A stretch of 64,000 nucleotides of DNA from Campylorhamphus procurvoides (Eukaryota > Chordata > Aves > Passeriformes > Dendrocolaptidae): contig WBMV01007712.1 of assembly GCA_013396655.1 (NCBI GenBank), positions 1,744,041-1,808,040 on the forward strand. Reading direction: 5' to 3'. Below, one piece after another: positions 12,515-25,224 of this stretch. The first letter of the stretch is position 1, and the number at the start of each line of letters is the position of its first letter. Below the pieces are notes generated by a model. That model was not told where the DNA came from. It searched no databases and worked only from the letters and a program-made list of their open reading frames with translations. Position numbers and translations under genes: made by a program.

Positions 12515-14280
12515 GGGATGGCCGGGAGCCCCGCAGTGTCGTCCCGGCCGCTCCGGTTCCCGAGCCCTCGGGCCACCCTTCCGCGGCTCCGGGCAGCGCA
12601 GCCTCTGCGGTGGGGCAGCTGCCCGTGCGCTTGCACATCATGGAGAAAGCCCTCGTTCCGCACAAGCCCCAAGCGAAACGCGTATCTCGAGTTCATACTG
12701 TCCCGGCTGCCCTCGAGAATTAGGGGAGAGGGCTCGTGGAGTGGCGAGACCTCCGGGATGACCTGGGACGTGCCAAGGGGCTGCAGCTGTACCCAGGGAG
12801 GTCCCTGCCCCTGGGGCTGCTGAGGGTCTGCTATGCGACCCCAAAGACTTCAGGTGGATGGAGATTTGCAGGCACTCACAGCACACTTTTAAACCTCGTG
12901 TCATAAGAAAAAACAGTTTCAAAAGAATCACTGAAAGCATTGGCATCTGGTAGTCAAAAATTGCAAGTAAAAAATTTTCTTGGTTATAAATGGATCTTAA
13001 TACATGATACAGTTATTTGAAGACAGGGTATGTGTAAGAGAACGTGTGTAGAGTGAGAAAGAGTTCAGGAGGGATTTCCTTGTTTAACTACAGAAAGCAT
13101 GAGACAGATCTTGAAAACAAGGTGAGAAAACCTGACATGATACAAATGAGAAATAGTGGGTACACTGGAATAAAGAGACTGCAGGAACCACAGTGCAAAG
13201 TAAATCCTCTTATATGGTACTGAGACAAGAATCCAAGGGTAGTAGAGCTGTGTCTGGGAGTCAGAGAAAGAAGAAGTACTGGAGAAGTAAATCTTCAAGA
13301 ATGAACGTGGCAGAAGTTTTTCTGGATTTTGAATTTGGAGGTTTCTGAGCAGAGGAGTGATACTCTCTGAAGAACAAATAAATCATTGAATAATGCTCAG
13401 ATTTTATTTAACACATTAGCTGTGGCCAAAGACAGTACAGCATGTTGCAGAAGGAACCTATTCCCATGGCAGTACAGAGAACAATCTTTGCAGCCACAAC
13501 ATGGCTGTGATATCTTGAATAAACCCATAGCCATGTCTGTTAGTGCAGATTTTCAACCAGGTTGGCAATTCCTTTTTCCAGTGTGGAATGGGAACCTCCA
13601 AAGTTTCTTGAATCTGTCAAACTTCTAAGTTTCTCCTTTTCAGGACTGAAGCTTAGACAGGCCCCTTGCTCTCCTGATGAGACACAATAGTTCTACTGCA
13701 TTTAAAACATATTAATCATCTGTTTAAATAGAAAAAATAATATCCCAATAAAATGTAATCACACTGTAATGCCTGTTGCTTCACAGACAACCTAAACTGC
13801 CTACACAGATGCCATTCTAATTAGTGATTGAGATTGCAAATTGCTAAATGGTTTTTAAGACTTGCCTAACGTGAGTGGCTGCACTGGATCTGCCCAGAAG
13901 GTCTGTGTAGCTCAGGCTCTTTTCTCTTGAGTGGCAAACCCCAAATATCCAGGGAAAGATACATCACTTTGCCACCTGGGAGCTCAGGGATCTCCTGACC
14001 CAAGCTTGCCCTCTGTGCATTTAGTACATCTCACTAGCTTTCTTCCATGACTGTTCAGTCTCCAACTCACATACACTTTTACAGTCTATAGTATCCTGTT
14101 GTAGATGCTCTGATCCTTGTTTACATGAAAAATCTCTTCCTTTCCTTTGTTTTTCAATGTGCTGCCTGTTACTTTCATCCAGTAGCCTGTATTTCTTGCA
14201 TTGAAAGAAGCAGCCGACAATCAGCTCCTCTCCATGCTGCTCACGTTTTAGCTCTGTCATTCCCCTGCCTAAGTTACTGC

Positions 14281-14460
14281 TTTTTCAGACTGAAGAGTCC
14301 TAGTTGTTCCATAAATGAAAACCATCCCGTGCTTCTGATTAGCCTTTCCTGCCCTCCTCTGAACTTCTCCAGTTTTGTTTCACCTTTTCTGAAGTGGAGG
14401 ACTAGAACTGCAACTGATAATCAAGGTGCACCAAAATCACTGGCATAATTATGGTCCCTT
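14281..14460 (-). mobile_element. Old CR1 LINE fragment, internal part near the 3' end
   Basis: The plus-strand reading TTTTTCAGACTGAAGAGTCC, then GCCCTCCTCTGAACTTCTCCAG, then GAAGTGGAGGACTAGAACTGCA and TCAAGGTGCACC matches in order the familiar reverse complement of CR1 some hundreds of bases from its 3' end (gctgaacagtcccag / gccctcctctggac / tgaggtgcccagaactgca / tcaaggtg). The characteristic tail of the element is missing, and the fragment is clearly diverged, implying an old insertion. The edges are approximate. The family is assigned by memory of the consensus. Confidence 0.65.
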
Positions 14461-17168
14461 CCCAGGTGTAGTACTACAGATCTTAAAATACGTATTCTAG
14501 TCTAGTCAACAGTCCTTCTATCAGTCTGTAAATTATTGCATAGAAACCTTCTATTTAGAGATCACATCTATCTTTCCATGATTATCCCTTCCCCGAGTTT
14601 CTAGTGAAATCATGGAATGGCTTCACCAAATCTACTAGGTTAACCAGGACTAACGGAATGGGAAAAAACTGGCAGTTCTTTAATTATTTTAAGGCCTAAA
14701 CTTAAATTCACTGAAATCAAGACTGACAGAATTGGTCTCCTACTCTGTAACTCAAAGTGATTTAGAATTAAAAAGAACCAGTATTTAGCTACAACTTAAA
14801 GCTATAATTACAACTTGAAAGTGTTTTTATGCATATTGAGCTGTACTGTATCTGACAGCTGAGATACTGCTTTTCTGTGTCTCTTTAAGATTAATAGTAT
14901 CTCAGTTTCATACCCAGCAATAAGTACATGTTCCAAATCATTAATTATTTCTTGTCCCTAGGCTTGCACAATTTTGCCTAGCATAGACACTTGCAAGATA
15001 ATACACCAGTCTTCAAACAAAATTCATGACTTGGCTTACCATTGCTTCAGAGTGATACAAAAAAATGCAGTGCTCATACTTCAAAACACTAAAATGAAGT
15101 AGATGGTAGCATTAGCTTGATACATTACTGGTAGCCAGAGTTTTAAATAAAACAGCCTAGCAGCTGCCATGGACAAATGCAACAATTTGGGGGAATTTTT
15201 TTCGTTTTCTGAGACACCAGGCTACTGTTGAAGGGACAGATACTTCCTGAACTGACTTCTGACTCTCAGCTGACATAATGTGCACATGGAAGTGATGTAG
15301 CTCTGCTCACTGATGCATTCTGCAGCTCTTTCAAATGGGAGACACCTGGGAAAGGACAGGTGTGTTGACAGGTTGGAAGTGACTGATTTCCACAGCAATC
15401 AATAATGCCAAAATAACCATGTAACTTTTAAGACAATCTCTGCTTCATAGCAAAACTTCAAATCTGGGATAGGGGTGGGGGGAGGAAGAAACCTCCAGAA
15501 ATGCAGTTACTAAGTCTTACTCACCTCTGGTATTAATAGTAATTTATTTGTTTACATAGGACTATGCATGGGTGATGTAATAATAGATTTTCAGATTCTC
15601 TACAGAAAGGTTACTGGCACTTAACACTGGTGGTGTTCCAAAACTCTGTTGAACATGAGTAAGGTAGAAATCACATGAACTGACATCAGTTTTAGAAACA
15701 GTTGCTCTTTCAGCCTGACACAGGGCACTGTTCAGTGAGACCTGAGGCAGCGCTGCCCTTTTGGGGACTTTGAATCACATATGGGGACGATTTCCTCTGT
15801 GTCCAGGAGGACTGCCAGGCCAGGCTGCTGCACGAAAAGCTGTGCAGTGGTAGCTGACAGGGACACTCATGGAGCGCCCTGTGCTGGCAGAAAAAATCAT
15901 TCACTTGAGGAGAGGTTCCAGGATAAACTGGTCCCCAATAACCATGTTGGAATTTCCCAGTCCAGACTGGTAAGCAGGACTACAGGAGGGCACGCGGTCT
16001 CGCTGCTGCCTTGTGCTCACACTGTGAGCTCCTGGTGCTAATGGGTACATTCAGCCTAAAAGGGATTTTATGAAAGCTTTCTGTGGATCTGAGTGGAAGT
16101 TTAGAATTTAGGTCCCTCTTGGGAATTCTGAGTATCTTCTAAATTGGCTGAATACGGGGTCAAGCGCTGCCACTTGCACATTTCCACATTGCAGGACTGA
16201 AGTGAAAAGAAATCCTGACATTACTGTCACAGGGAGAAGGACAGCATTTGGCCATTTTTTGGAACATTTATAACAGTGTTATTAGAGAAAAGGAGAAGAA
16301 TTGAGAGTGCTTATGACCTCTGATGTGTGTTTCTGGGCCAATCTGTCCCAGGAGTCTGCAGGAAGATAGGTACTTCCTTGGCATTTGATCTCTCTTCCCC
16401 AACCAGAAAAAGTGGAAGATCATAACAATACAGGAAGCCTTGCAGGAACCACGGCATATGTACCTGTTTCTCTCTAAAGGGCTTAAGGGCTCTTGACTTG
16501 CCCGGTAGAGGACTAGGAGTCTACTGAATGAAAAACAATAATGGGTTTATTACAGCATTATCAGGAACCGAACTGGGAATCATTTGTGAGGAAGCATCAA
16601 ACTTCCTCAGTCCTGGGCAGTGTGAGCACATGCCAATTCTGGCAGCACACGGAAGCAGATAGGCTTCTCCTTCTGCCATCTTTAAAGGTGCTACATGAAT
16701 TACAGCCAGCTAAGTATCCTGCAAAAGCTGTCTTATCTTTATTGCTAAGCATTTGCTGGGGATCAGTCTCAGTTTTCTATTTTTTTGCTTATTTGAGTTG
16801 TACTTTCTAAATTCTGCTTAGCTAATTCTAGGTTGCAGTAAAACTAAGAGGTCTGTATTTTGCAAGCTTTTACTAATTTTCTTTAAATCTCAGGGGAATA
16901 GCTACATAAGCAAGAGTGCAAATTCTGAGCTATGCTGATTTAAGTAGGAAAAAAATATGCTCAGGTCTGTAATATGTGATGAATGCTGCCTTATGTTTGA
17001 AACCTTGTCCCTAGTGGAACTGATTACAATAATGTTTATACAGGTTTATGCTATAAATGCACAATATTTTCCCTACAGCAGAATATGTTGGAATTTACTC
17101 TTGATTTAAAAAAAAAAAGAAGTGTGAATGGGTGATACCACAGAATCTGGGTTGCTATAGACATAAGA

Positions 17169-17226
17169 GTTGGACTCGATGATCCTCGTGGGTCCCTTCC
17201 AACTCAGAATATTCTGTGATTCTGTA
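17169..17226 (+). mobile_element. CR1 LINE 3' end
   Basis: The segment reads GTTGGACTCGATGATCC, then GTGGGTCCCTTCCAACTC, and ends in the duplicated octamer tail ATTCTGTGATTCTGT, the hallmark CR1 3' terminus. Only about 58 bp match, so this is a severely 5'-truncated copy, as is usual for CR1. An A-rich run lies about 55 bases before it (17107-17118). A tRNA-derived SINE that borrowed a CR1 tail would share this end, but I see no tRNA-like box A or box B upstream. It is among the better preserved copies here. Confidence 0.92.
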
Positions 17227-20200
17227 ACATAATTATGTCTTTTTATTAACAAATGAAGCAATGGAAAATATAATTTCTTAACCTAAAAAGGGCTTCATAA
17301 CAGCAGGCAGAATTGATAGGAAGCACACCCTGAATCTCTTGCACCACGTTTGAAGAAGTGAGCCAAGTCCTGCAGAATTAAAGGAAACTTTGAGAAAGCT
17401 GTGAAGTACCTCCCCAAGCTCTTCCAGCCTGATTACAGTCAGCATTAACCTAACCAAGAGCTGAGGTGAGCCTCCTGGATCAGGGTAGCTACAGATCTGA
17501 AACTCACTTCTGCAAAAATACACACCGGTACATCTGGATCTTCAGGTGCCAAGCACACACATCTGGACAGAGGTGCTGACTGTCGCTGTACAAAGCAGGG
17601 AGATGACAGTGATGGATCAGCACATGCTTAACATCAAGTAGCAGCAAGAGTTGATGTCACAGCAGTATTTTGGTTGACAGGTGTCCCGCTTTCAACTCAA
17701 GCAATATTGGTCCTGTAACAGGCCCAGCCAGATGACACAGGATCTACATCCATGGTTTTGTCTATGTTAAAAACCATTGCATTGGCACAGCAACATCAGT
17801 GTGCCTTAAAATAAAGTGCCTCAAGAGGACAGGGCACAGGCCTTCTCTCCTTCTCCCTTTGCCACTACCCATCCCCTGACAGAGGAGATCATTTACTTTA
17901 TACTGTGGAGTGAGAGGTGCCAAGGACAGGAGCTGCAGAGGACCCTTCCATAGACAAGTCTCCTCTTCCACACCTCATCATGTTGTGAACTGTAGACACA
18001 AGACAACACTCTCCCATCACAGAGCATGAGATAAGATTGCCTCCAAGCTTACTTTAAGCCATAGAACCTTTTAAAGATTCAAGCAGTGATGTGCAAACTT
18101 CATCCCTCAGACTGAACAGGCTGACAATACACAGTGCTGTGACATGAGAACACAGCAAAACTCTGGCTTACACACAGATCTCTTGTATAAACTCTGCCAC
18201 TTATTTTTCTCTATTAAAAGGGAATTACCTTATTTCTTGTTTCATTCTTGGGACTGAGGAGATGAAAACCTTTTCTCACTTTGTGTGGAACAATGAGGCC
18301 CTGTTCTCACTCAGGGTCTTAAACTCTTGCTTTAAGGTAATTTAGGAAAAAATAGAAAAAAAGATTGAACATTACAGAATGGAATAGAAAGGCTGAACTT
18401 GATTATTTGACTTCTCTTTCACCCGTGAAACTGATTTACAGGGAAAGGTGCTAACCCAACTTGCATGACTTCATATACAATTTCTCCTCAGCCTCTTCTA
18501 CTTCTGCCATCAGCTGTGCCCCGTTTGTCGACTTCATTAATGAAATGGATCAGTGAGGTACCATTCCTTAAAAAATAGCATAATACATACATTTCTTCTC
18601 CCTTAAACCCACCACCCCATCTAAAACCCCATGTCACAGCCTGTGTCTGTGCACTGCTCATTTCTGTAATATATTTTGACATCCTGTTTTTATAAGAGCC
18701 CAAATTCTCAGTTGTTGCCTTGATGTAAATCCATAGGCTTTACTCCACCACACAGGAACCAGGGCTCTGTGCAAAGATACAGTTGTTCAGTTTTAGAGAA
18801 GACGCCAGGGAAATGCCACTGTTACTCATAGGAATTATTCTTTGCTCTGTGAGTAATGCCCATAAAATAATTGAAATTATCTGAGGAGTGAAATATGATT
18901 CAATTTGGATAAGCATGGCTGTGCACAGACATTAGTGGAAGAGTAAACTCAACACCAAATAATAAAGAGAGACTACAGACAGTTTCCATCTGGAAATGTT
19001 TGATTTTTAACAAAGACCCAGATAATCTCTGAGCACCAACATCCGATAATTGCGTATCCATTTCTTGTCTATCATTGCGTTGATCTGTTAATTGCTTTGC
19101 TGTCTGAGGACTGGGGTGGGTGCTGTTTCAGATGAGCAGGTGCCCCGAGGTTTTCCCACATGGCCAGACTTTGGGGTCAGCCCGTGTTGCCCCACGCAGT
19201 GATGCTGCAGTTGTGCCTGTGCTGCTACCTGAGCCAGCCTGCACTGCAGGGGACACAGACAAAAATCCTGCCACTTACACTTAGCTTCAGAGGAAATCAC
19301 CTCAAAGCATGCATTTTCTTTCCTTAACCCCTAATAGCCACTACAGGAATATGTATATCTGCATATGCAAAAGAGTTTGTTCTTATAAAAAATCTAAAAC
19401 AAACGCAGAGCCATGCTGGGATTATACATTTCATTTCCCAGCATACAAATGAGGATCTCATTTACTCTGGGCTGTTCATGCATTTTGCTTTTAACAAACA
19501 TCCATATGCCAAATAGACCTTCCACATACTTCCCTGCTGGAGTTTTCTTTTCCTTTCAACTTGGTAGGGAACATTTGTGATCCTTATTCTACCAAATATA
19601 TCTAAAGAATATATTTTGCTCAAGGCCTTCTAGTTTATAATTTAAGAGAAACAAATCAATTCATGGCTCCAGCAGTCTCGCTATTATGACGAGCATACAT
19701 CTGTGCAAAAATACCCCAATCCCTAATTAATTACAGAATGTTATTAAGATTTAAAAATTTGACATTGGTTAATTTATTTAATTTTATAAACACAGCCATA
19801 TGAAGTTACTTTTTTAAGGACCACTTTTCCATCTTTTGCCTGCAGTTTTAGAATCTGAGGAGTTTAGCATGGATACAGAAATATTTGCTTGTATCAAGAT
19901 TATTTTCTGTTCAGATGGTTCTCAGTCCTTTATGTAATGACTTTAATAACTGAGGCTTGACACTTCACTCCTGACTCATGCAGCACTGATGGGCAGTGTT
20001 AACGGGAGTTTTTTCCAATTAAAGGAAACAGGCTGAGAGTCATGTTCTTTAAAATTAATACTTGTTATGAATGTATAATGCCAAAGTCATGCCAGGTCAT
20101 ATTTCTCATATATCACAGCACATCAAGCTGAGCTTAATTTTAACTCAGTTTAGTAAATACTCCACAAAAATATGCCCTGTCAGAGTTAAAGTGAGTCACT

Positions 20201-23099
20201 GCTGAAAGAGATTTACTTCCCTATCAGGTAAAAAGCTGCACATAAAACTGCTATCAGCTTTATTCAGATGAGGATGATTGTTTTATATGACTAATTAGTG
20301 GAGCTAATAAAAAAAATGAACAGGTGTAAACTTCTGTGAGGCATCTATATTTGCCTGAAAGGCAGTGATCAGTCTTGGTTTGAGTATTGAGATAAATTAT
20401 ACTCAAATATGCACTGCTTTACTGCAATAAGTGTTACAGCAGCTCTCCATTCTTTTCCCTTGGTTACACATTCAATATTTATAGTGGACTTGCATAGTCC
20501 ATTGGGTCAATTTGCAATCTAAACTATCCTTTCTTACTTTTCTATGGCCCTATTTAAAACACAAACAGTAAAAGCCTTGCTTTTCTCAGCATTCATTATT
20601 CACGTTGCCCTCACCCAGTTTGTTCCTCAAGAAGTGTCTTTAGCAAGGGTGGTGCGAGGTGGGCATTGTACTGGCAAGCCAAGGGAAGTGAGCAGTTCTC
20701 ATTCACAGACAGTACAATGGCAGTGCTTTTTGTGGCCTGTAACTACATCTGCACTGCTCACTGAACCATCCACATTTACACTCAGCTAAAGAAAAGCACA
20801 TTTGGCCAAAAATCAGATACGTTTTTAATTGGTATCCTCATGTGCATATTTAAACACTAATCCTTGATAGAAATGCTCATCTGAAGCAGCACTGTGAGCT
20901 CTGTTGTACAACTTGGCAGCCTTATATGCTTTTTATCTACGTTTTTGTGTGGTTTTTCACACATGAACTCACAAATCAGAAGCCTCAGCTTTAGAGAGAT
21001 GTATATGATGTTACGATGTTAGTTGGAAGCATCTGAGTACTTGTGGTGACTGAATGACTCCTAATTGCCAAGCTCAGTTCTGCTCTTCCTCAGTCAGCCT
21101 CAGCTCCAAATACTAAGGAAACTAAAACGAATACATCAGTGTTTTCATGGATTTTATGAATTTATCATATATATCCAGCAGTGCCGTAGAGATACAGGGG
21201 AAAACCAACAAAACACCACCTCGGCAAAACAAAACACTGATCAAGAAAGAGATGAGAGACAGGTGTTAGTGACTAACAGCACAAAAAAACCTTTTTCCTG
21301 GCTTTATCCTTGCCCAGGTGGTGTGACCAGACAGGTGGATCAAGAAGCAAAGTAGAAGGAAGTCTCATGCTCTTACCACACCTGACCATGCCACCCCAAT
21401 CTCTGCCTGATGATCATAGACTACAACAACAATTTTGGAAGATGATTCACTCCAAATACAGTCACATTTGTATCAGAGGCAACAAAGACCAGAGGCAACT
21501 TTTCTTTTGAGAAACTTCAAGAATGGGTTTGAAATGGGGTTTTGAACCCAAGACCTGCCTGCTTAGACCTTAATTCCCCTTTGGCCAAGTTACTGAGTCC
21601 CTGGCAAGAAAAAGATACTTGTGCAGAGCATGACCTTATTTAGCTGGGGTAACATTTGTTTTTTTCTCAGCCTTCATTATTATAATATTATACATAGGGG
21701 TTTTCATTTGTTTGCCATGCAACTTATTCCCCTAAGATTAGTCTTTTTGTAGTCAAGCAGTTTAAAGCTAATCACAGTTGTTATTTTAATCTGTGCTCAC
21801 CATTAGGAATTCTTGCAGAGCTATTTTGCTTGTTAGCAATTACAGTCTCCCAATGGAAGTTCATGATTACAGCAAAAGCAACCTGTTTAATACTTGGCAC
21901 CTCTTTAGTACACAGACATTAAAAACAGGAGCAGAGAAGCATGCTAATACTGCTGATGAAAGTAGAGCAAATCTATTTGACAAACTCTTTTGAAAATATA
22001 GCACTGGAGAAATGCCACGCAGTTCTCATGTCCATTTCTGGTCCCTCCCCTCTGTGTTTTACATTCCCGTAATAAGAAAGTGCTGCTGAACCTTCATTCA
22101 TTTATTATATGATGGTCATGTCTGAAATGTAGCATATCCTCATGCTTTCACAAAGACAGATTAAAGGGTTGGTCCTGATTCCAGCAGCATTACTAATAAA
22201 ATTCCTGGAAAGGTCTTAAGACCAGGGTCTGACCCTTGCATATTCAGGAAAGCATCCTGTCCTGAAATATGACTTCTTTCTAGCATTAAGAGAATTGGTA
22301 ATTGCTGCCACTGATCTACGTGTCAAGACTTACAAATTATTATGTGTTGTCAAGGTCAATTAGCAAAGGTCACAGGAACAAATTTTTGCTTCTCATGTTG
22401 ATTGTCCATGTGATTCTGACATAAAAATTATACATAGTAATACCAATTAGCTGACTTAAAACATTCAGTGACTGTGTAAGAAACAACACTGCAAGGGCAT
22501 CCCTCATGCCTGACCCTATTCTGTCCTCTTTAACATTATTTCCAGGCAGGATACAGCAGAGAATCTAAAATAATCTTTTATTTTCAAGCTGATAATACAG
22601 AACCACTATAGTGCATCACCTCCAGTGATAAATGTTGGAGATTTACAGTGACAGGGGTCAAATTTGTCTCATGTTGGATAAATGTATTTTGTTAAAACTT
22701 GAGAAATGGGGAAACCACTGACAAGTCAAATATGCTATCTTTTTTGTCATTTTTCATGTGAAAATCACTATTATAAAATGCTCAGTATAAGGAATGCTAT
22801 GTTAATGAAGTCTGCATCCTCACAAACTAGTGTGGTATCTTCAGTCATTGTTGTCAAGGTTTTAGGAACAAGACATCTGAAGCTGGGCTAGATGTCTGCT
22901 CTAGTAGAAAGCTGTAAAACGTGACCTAACCACAGTCAGTTCTCCTGGGACAGCAATTACAGCAATAAATGTTCCACAGCAGATGCTAATGCCGTGTATA
23001 AACAGTCATCCCCTGAAACGAAAAGAAATTTTGGCCCCCACATGTCTTTTAGGGTCCCATTGTACGTGTGGAAATGTAAAGGAAATGTAAAATTGATAT

Positions 23100-23470
23100 G
23101 CACACCATGACATCGGCTTTAGTCTCCTCTGCCTTAGCCTGGCCCCTATAAATCTGTCCCAGCTGTAAGTAATGCTGAAGGAGCTAAATGGTCACAATTT
23201 GTGTGTGTCGTTTTTATTAGCTCGCCTGGAGTAAAGTGGGGGTTATTGGTCAATGTCAGGTTCAGCGCCCAGTGACCCACTGGGTTAAAATCATGGGAGT
23301 CACAAATCAAGAGCATAATGAAGTCTGAGAAGAGGGCTCTGCTGATTTATTAGGACATCTGTCTGGCTCTAGACAGCCGAGTGCTGCCCCTGTGTAGTGC
23401 CAGCTATTAGCATAATCCTCGCCATGAAACTTCTTAGAGGTTTAAGAGAGAGAAATAAAGTGTTCAAAGC
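23100..23470. other. Candidate conserved non-coding element in the NCKAP5 intron
   Basis: A repeat-free block with little low-complexity sequence, retaining CG dinucleotides (TGTCGTTTTTATTAGCTCGC, CAGCGCCCAGTGACC, CAGCCGAGTGC) in a region where CpG is otherwise depleted. It holds homeodomain-like cores (TTTATTAG, TTTATTAGG, CATAATGA). It has no open frame with splice sites. These traits are typical of vertebrate enhancers but are not proof. Boundaries are approximate. Confidence 0.35.
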
Positions 23471-24930
23471 AGACCAGCAAAACCAGAAGGGTTTTTCTTG
23501 TAGTGCTCATTTACAAGTCTTAACTTTTTCTGCCAACACCCCACAAAAAGAAGCATGAAAATAAATTAATATTAAGTATAAATTACTGCTTTGAGTTTTT
23601 CAAACCCACAGAATGTTCAGAACACATCTGAATGTCTTTTTGTAATAAAGTCACTCCCTCTGCTACTTTTCAGAGACTTTTTAATGTTTTAAATTTTTAG
23701 TATTCATTTATATTTAACTGCACGAGTGTCTTCTGCACATAATGTTATCACCTTCATCCTTACAAAACTGGTCTGCTGAATTCTGTAATCTTACATGAAA
23801 ACTTTGATTTTTTTTTGCTGCCAATAGTTTTGGCTACTTTTTTTTAAAGAAAGCAGAAATTAAGCTCAAACTTTCTGAGTTTTTCCTATAAATAAGACAT
23901 AGTCCATATCATCATGCTGTCTGCTGTAAATGCTGTAATACTACTTCATATCACATAGGTCAAGAAGTTTGTGAGGTGCATATCAACTAGTACTGGCATG
24001 GGCAAAGTTAAGTTGTTTTGTACATGAGAGGCATTCAACTGAAAAACCAGACAGATCATTATTTCTCCCTTGATCAAAACTAAAGTGGAATAGGCATCAG
24101 AGTATGAACATTAAATTATTCCTGGAAGATTACTTTATATTTGACTATATATTTAAGAAGATTGCCACTGCTCATACGTTCTTTAGAAAAAAAAGTAAGT
24201 TAAATATTGCCTTTTAAAAAAATCCTGTGAATGTCGAACGAGTTTCATCACTGGTATTATTCCATTTCCTCTGTATTAAATGTTATCTTAGATAAGGGGT
24301 TAAGCTCATAACTATAAGAAAATGAGATAGTGAGTAGTTAATAAATAGGTGCTAAATATTTCGAAAATACAGAGACAAGCAAATGCTGCAAAATGCTGTA
24401 GTGCAAAGCTTTTTAGACCAGCTATGATAATAACAATTCTATTCAAATGGAGTGTCTGGACAAAATAATTTTAAAATTATCAAGATATAATTAACTCATT
24501 AAGGCTGTGAGATTTCTGAGGCTTCTGAAGATTAGGTAATTTCTTTGCTAGCTTTTATCATTAAAAATGCTGTTGTAAAGAGGAAACCATGTCTGGAATG
24601 AAGGGAGGACCCTTTTCCAAGAGCTGAGGACCTCCACCTGTGAGGAGATGACAAGGACTAGACGAGAGTGCAGCGAGCTTTGCAAGGTCCTACATGAACA
24701 GAGAAGTAGAAAATCTGGACTATGGAGAGCATAGCAAGATTTTAAATCTGTGTTTATTTTAGGTTCAGAACTCTCAATTGCTCGTGCTATGCTGACTTTT
24801 TGGCTGTAGTCTGTGTGCCATTCAGTGAAAACACTTATATTCAAGCATATAAGACAATTTGCTAAATTCAGTCCAATTAATCTGCAGGAGAGTTAGCACC
24901 CACTGCTGGGAAACTTTAACATGAAGAAAC

Positions 24931-24944
24931 CTGTGTGTGTGTGT
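24931..24944. repeat. Short (TG) run
   Basis: About seven TG units (CTGTGTGTGTGTGT) some 200 bp downstream of the NCKAP5 exon donor in the intron. UG runs near a donor can bind CELF-type splicing factors, but the run is short and 207 bases away, so any role is speculative. Confidence 0.8.
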
Positions 24945-25150
24945 AACTGCCCTGGTTAGCAAAGGCAAGATTCATCTTGTGTGTTATGCTCTTCTTATTT
25001 CATCAGGTAAGACTGGATAGTCTGCAGAGAATTAAAATGGAGAAACAGAATACCCAATCATTTATTTGAACTCAAGAATGAAAACTATGGAATGCAGTAT
25101 TTTTTTCCAAAATAGCAACATAAATATATGTGTGTGTGCATAGGACTTGC

Positions 25151-25224
25151 CTCCATAAATTCCAGCGTTGTTCTTCCAGCTGAGTCACTAAATGCTCTAT
25201 GTACTTGTTGGAGTCCATATATTC
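25151..25224 (-). CDS. NCKAP5: Internal coding exon of NCKAP5 (Nck-associated protein 5), N-terminal coiled-coil region
   Basis: On the minus strand a T-rich tract ending TTTTTCATTTAG is followed by an open 74-bp segment that reads in phase 0 as a 24-codon peptide beginning EYMDSNKYIEHL, continuing VTQLEEQ and ending QRWNLW, plus two bases (AG) of a split arginine codon. The exon therefore starts in phase 0 and ends in phase 2. I recognise the YMDSNKYIEHL-TQLEEQ segment, including the following W-R, as the N-terminal part of vertebrate NCKAP5, just upstream of its predicted coiled coil. NCKAP5 was named for binding the SH3 adaptor Nck, and is thought to associate with microtubules; the Nck-binding sites lie elsewhere in the protein. 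The donor is GC rather than GT (GGAG|GCAAGT), otherwise a near-ideal U1 match. I could not find the preceding (initiator-side) or following exons in this window, as expected for a gene with very long 5' introns. The exon is too short to appear as a long open frame. The name is from memory, without a database search. Confidence 0.85.

Larger units (their letters stand above)
11855..12840. promoter_or_regulatory. CpG island with internal assembly gap; candidate promoter
   Basis: CG dinucleotides are very rare across the window but become dense here, with high G+C, GGGGCGG Sp1-type boxes and NotI-like GCGGCCGC-type sequence around 12010-12030. The density drops off sharply on both sides. Such islands in vertebrates usually mark promoters. 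The island sits about 12.3 kb downstream of the NCKAP5 exon, so it could be an internal NCKAP5 promoter, the start of an antisense or separate non-coding transcript, or a transcriptionally silent orphan island. I could not identify a first exon with a convincing splice donor on either strand. The long open frames spanning it (up to about 320 codons) run straight through the N gap and are artefacts of stop-poor GC-rich sequence. Confidence 0.75.
1..25150 (-). other. NCKAP5: NCKAP5 intron downstream of the recognised exon (partial)
   Basis: This stretch lies 3' of the exon in the transcription direction (right to left), so it should be intron; the next coding exon was not found in it. I searched the minus strand for the expected continuation (REK followed by a heptad-rich coiled coil) and saw none. 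Apart from the CpG island, the tandem duplication and the CR1 pieces listed separately, it is moderately AT-rich unique sequence. Open frames here are all at most 165 codons (excluding those running through the N gap) and none resembles a known protein. The intron assignment is inferred from the single exon. Confidence 0.7.

Noticed and set aside
11725..12823. Several open frames of 210-323 codons on both strands across the CpG island
   Set aside because: They run through 269 N bases translated as X and overlap each other on both strands. GC-rich sequence is stop-poor, and no known protein is visible in the readable parts.
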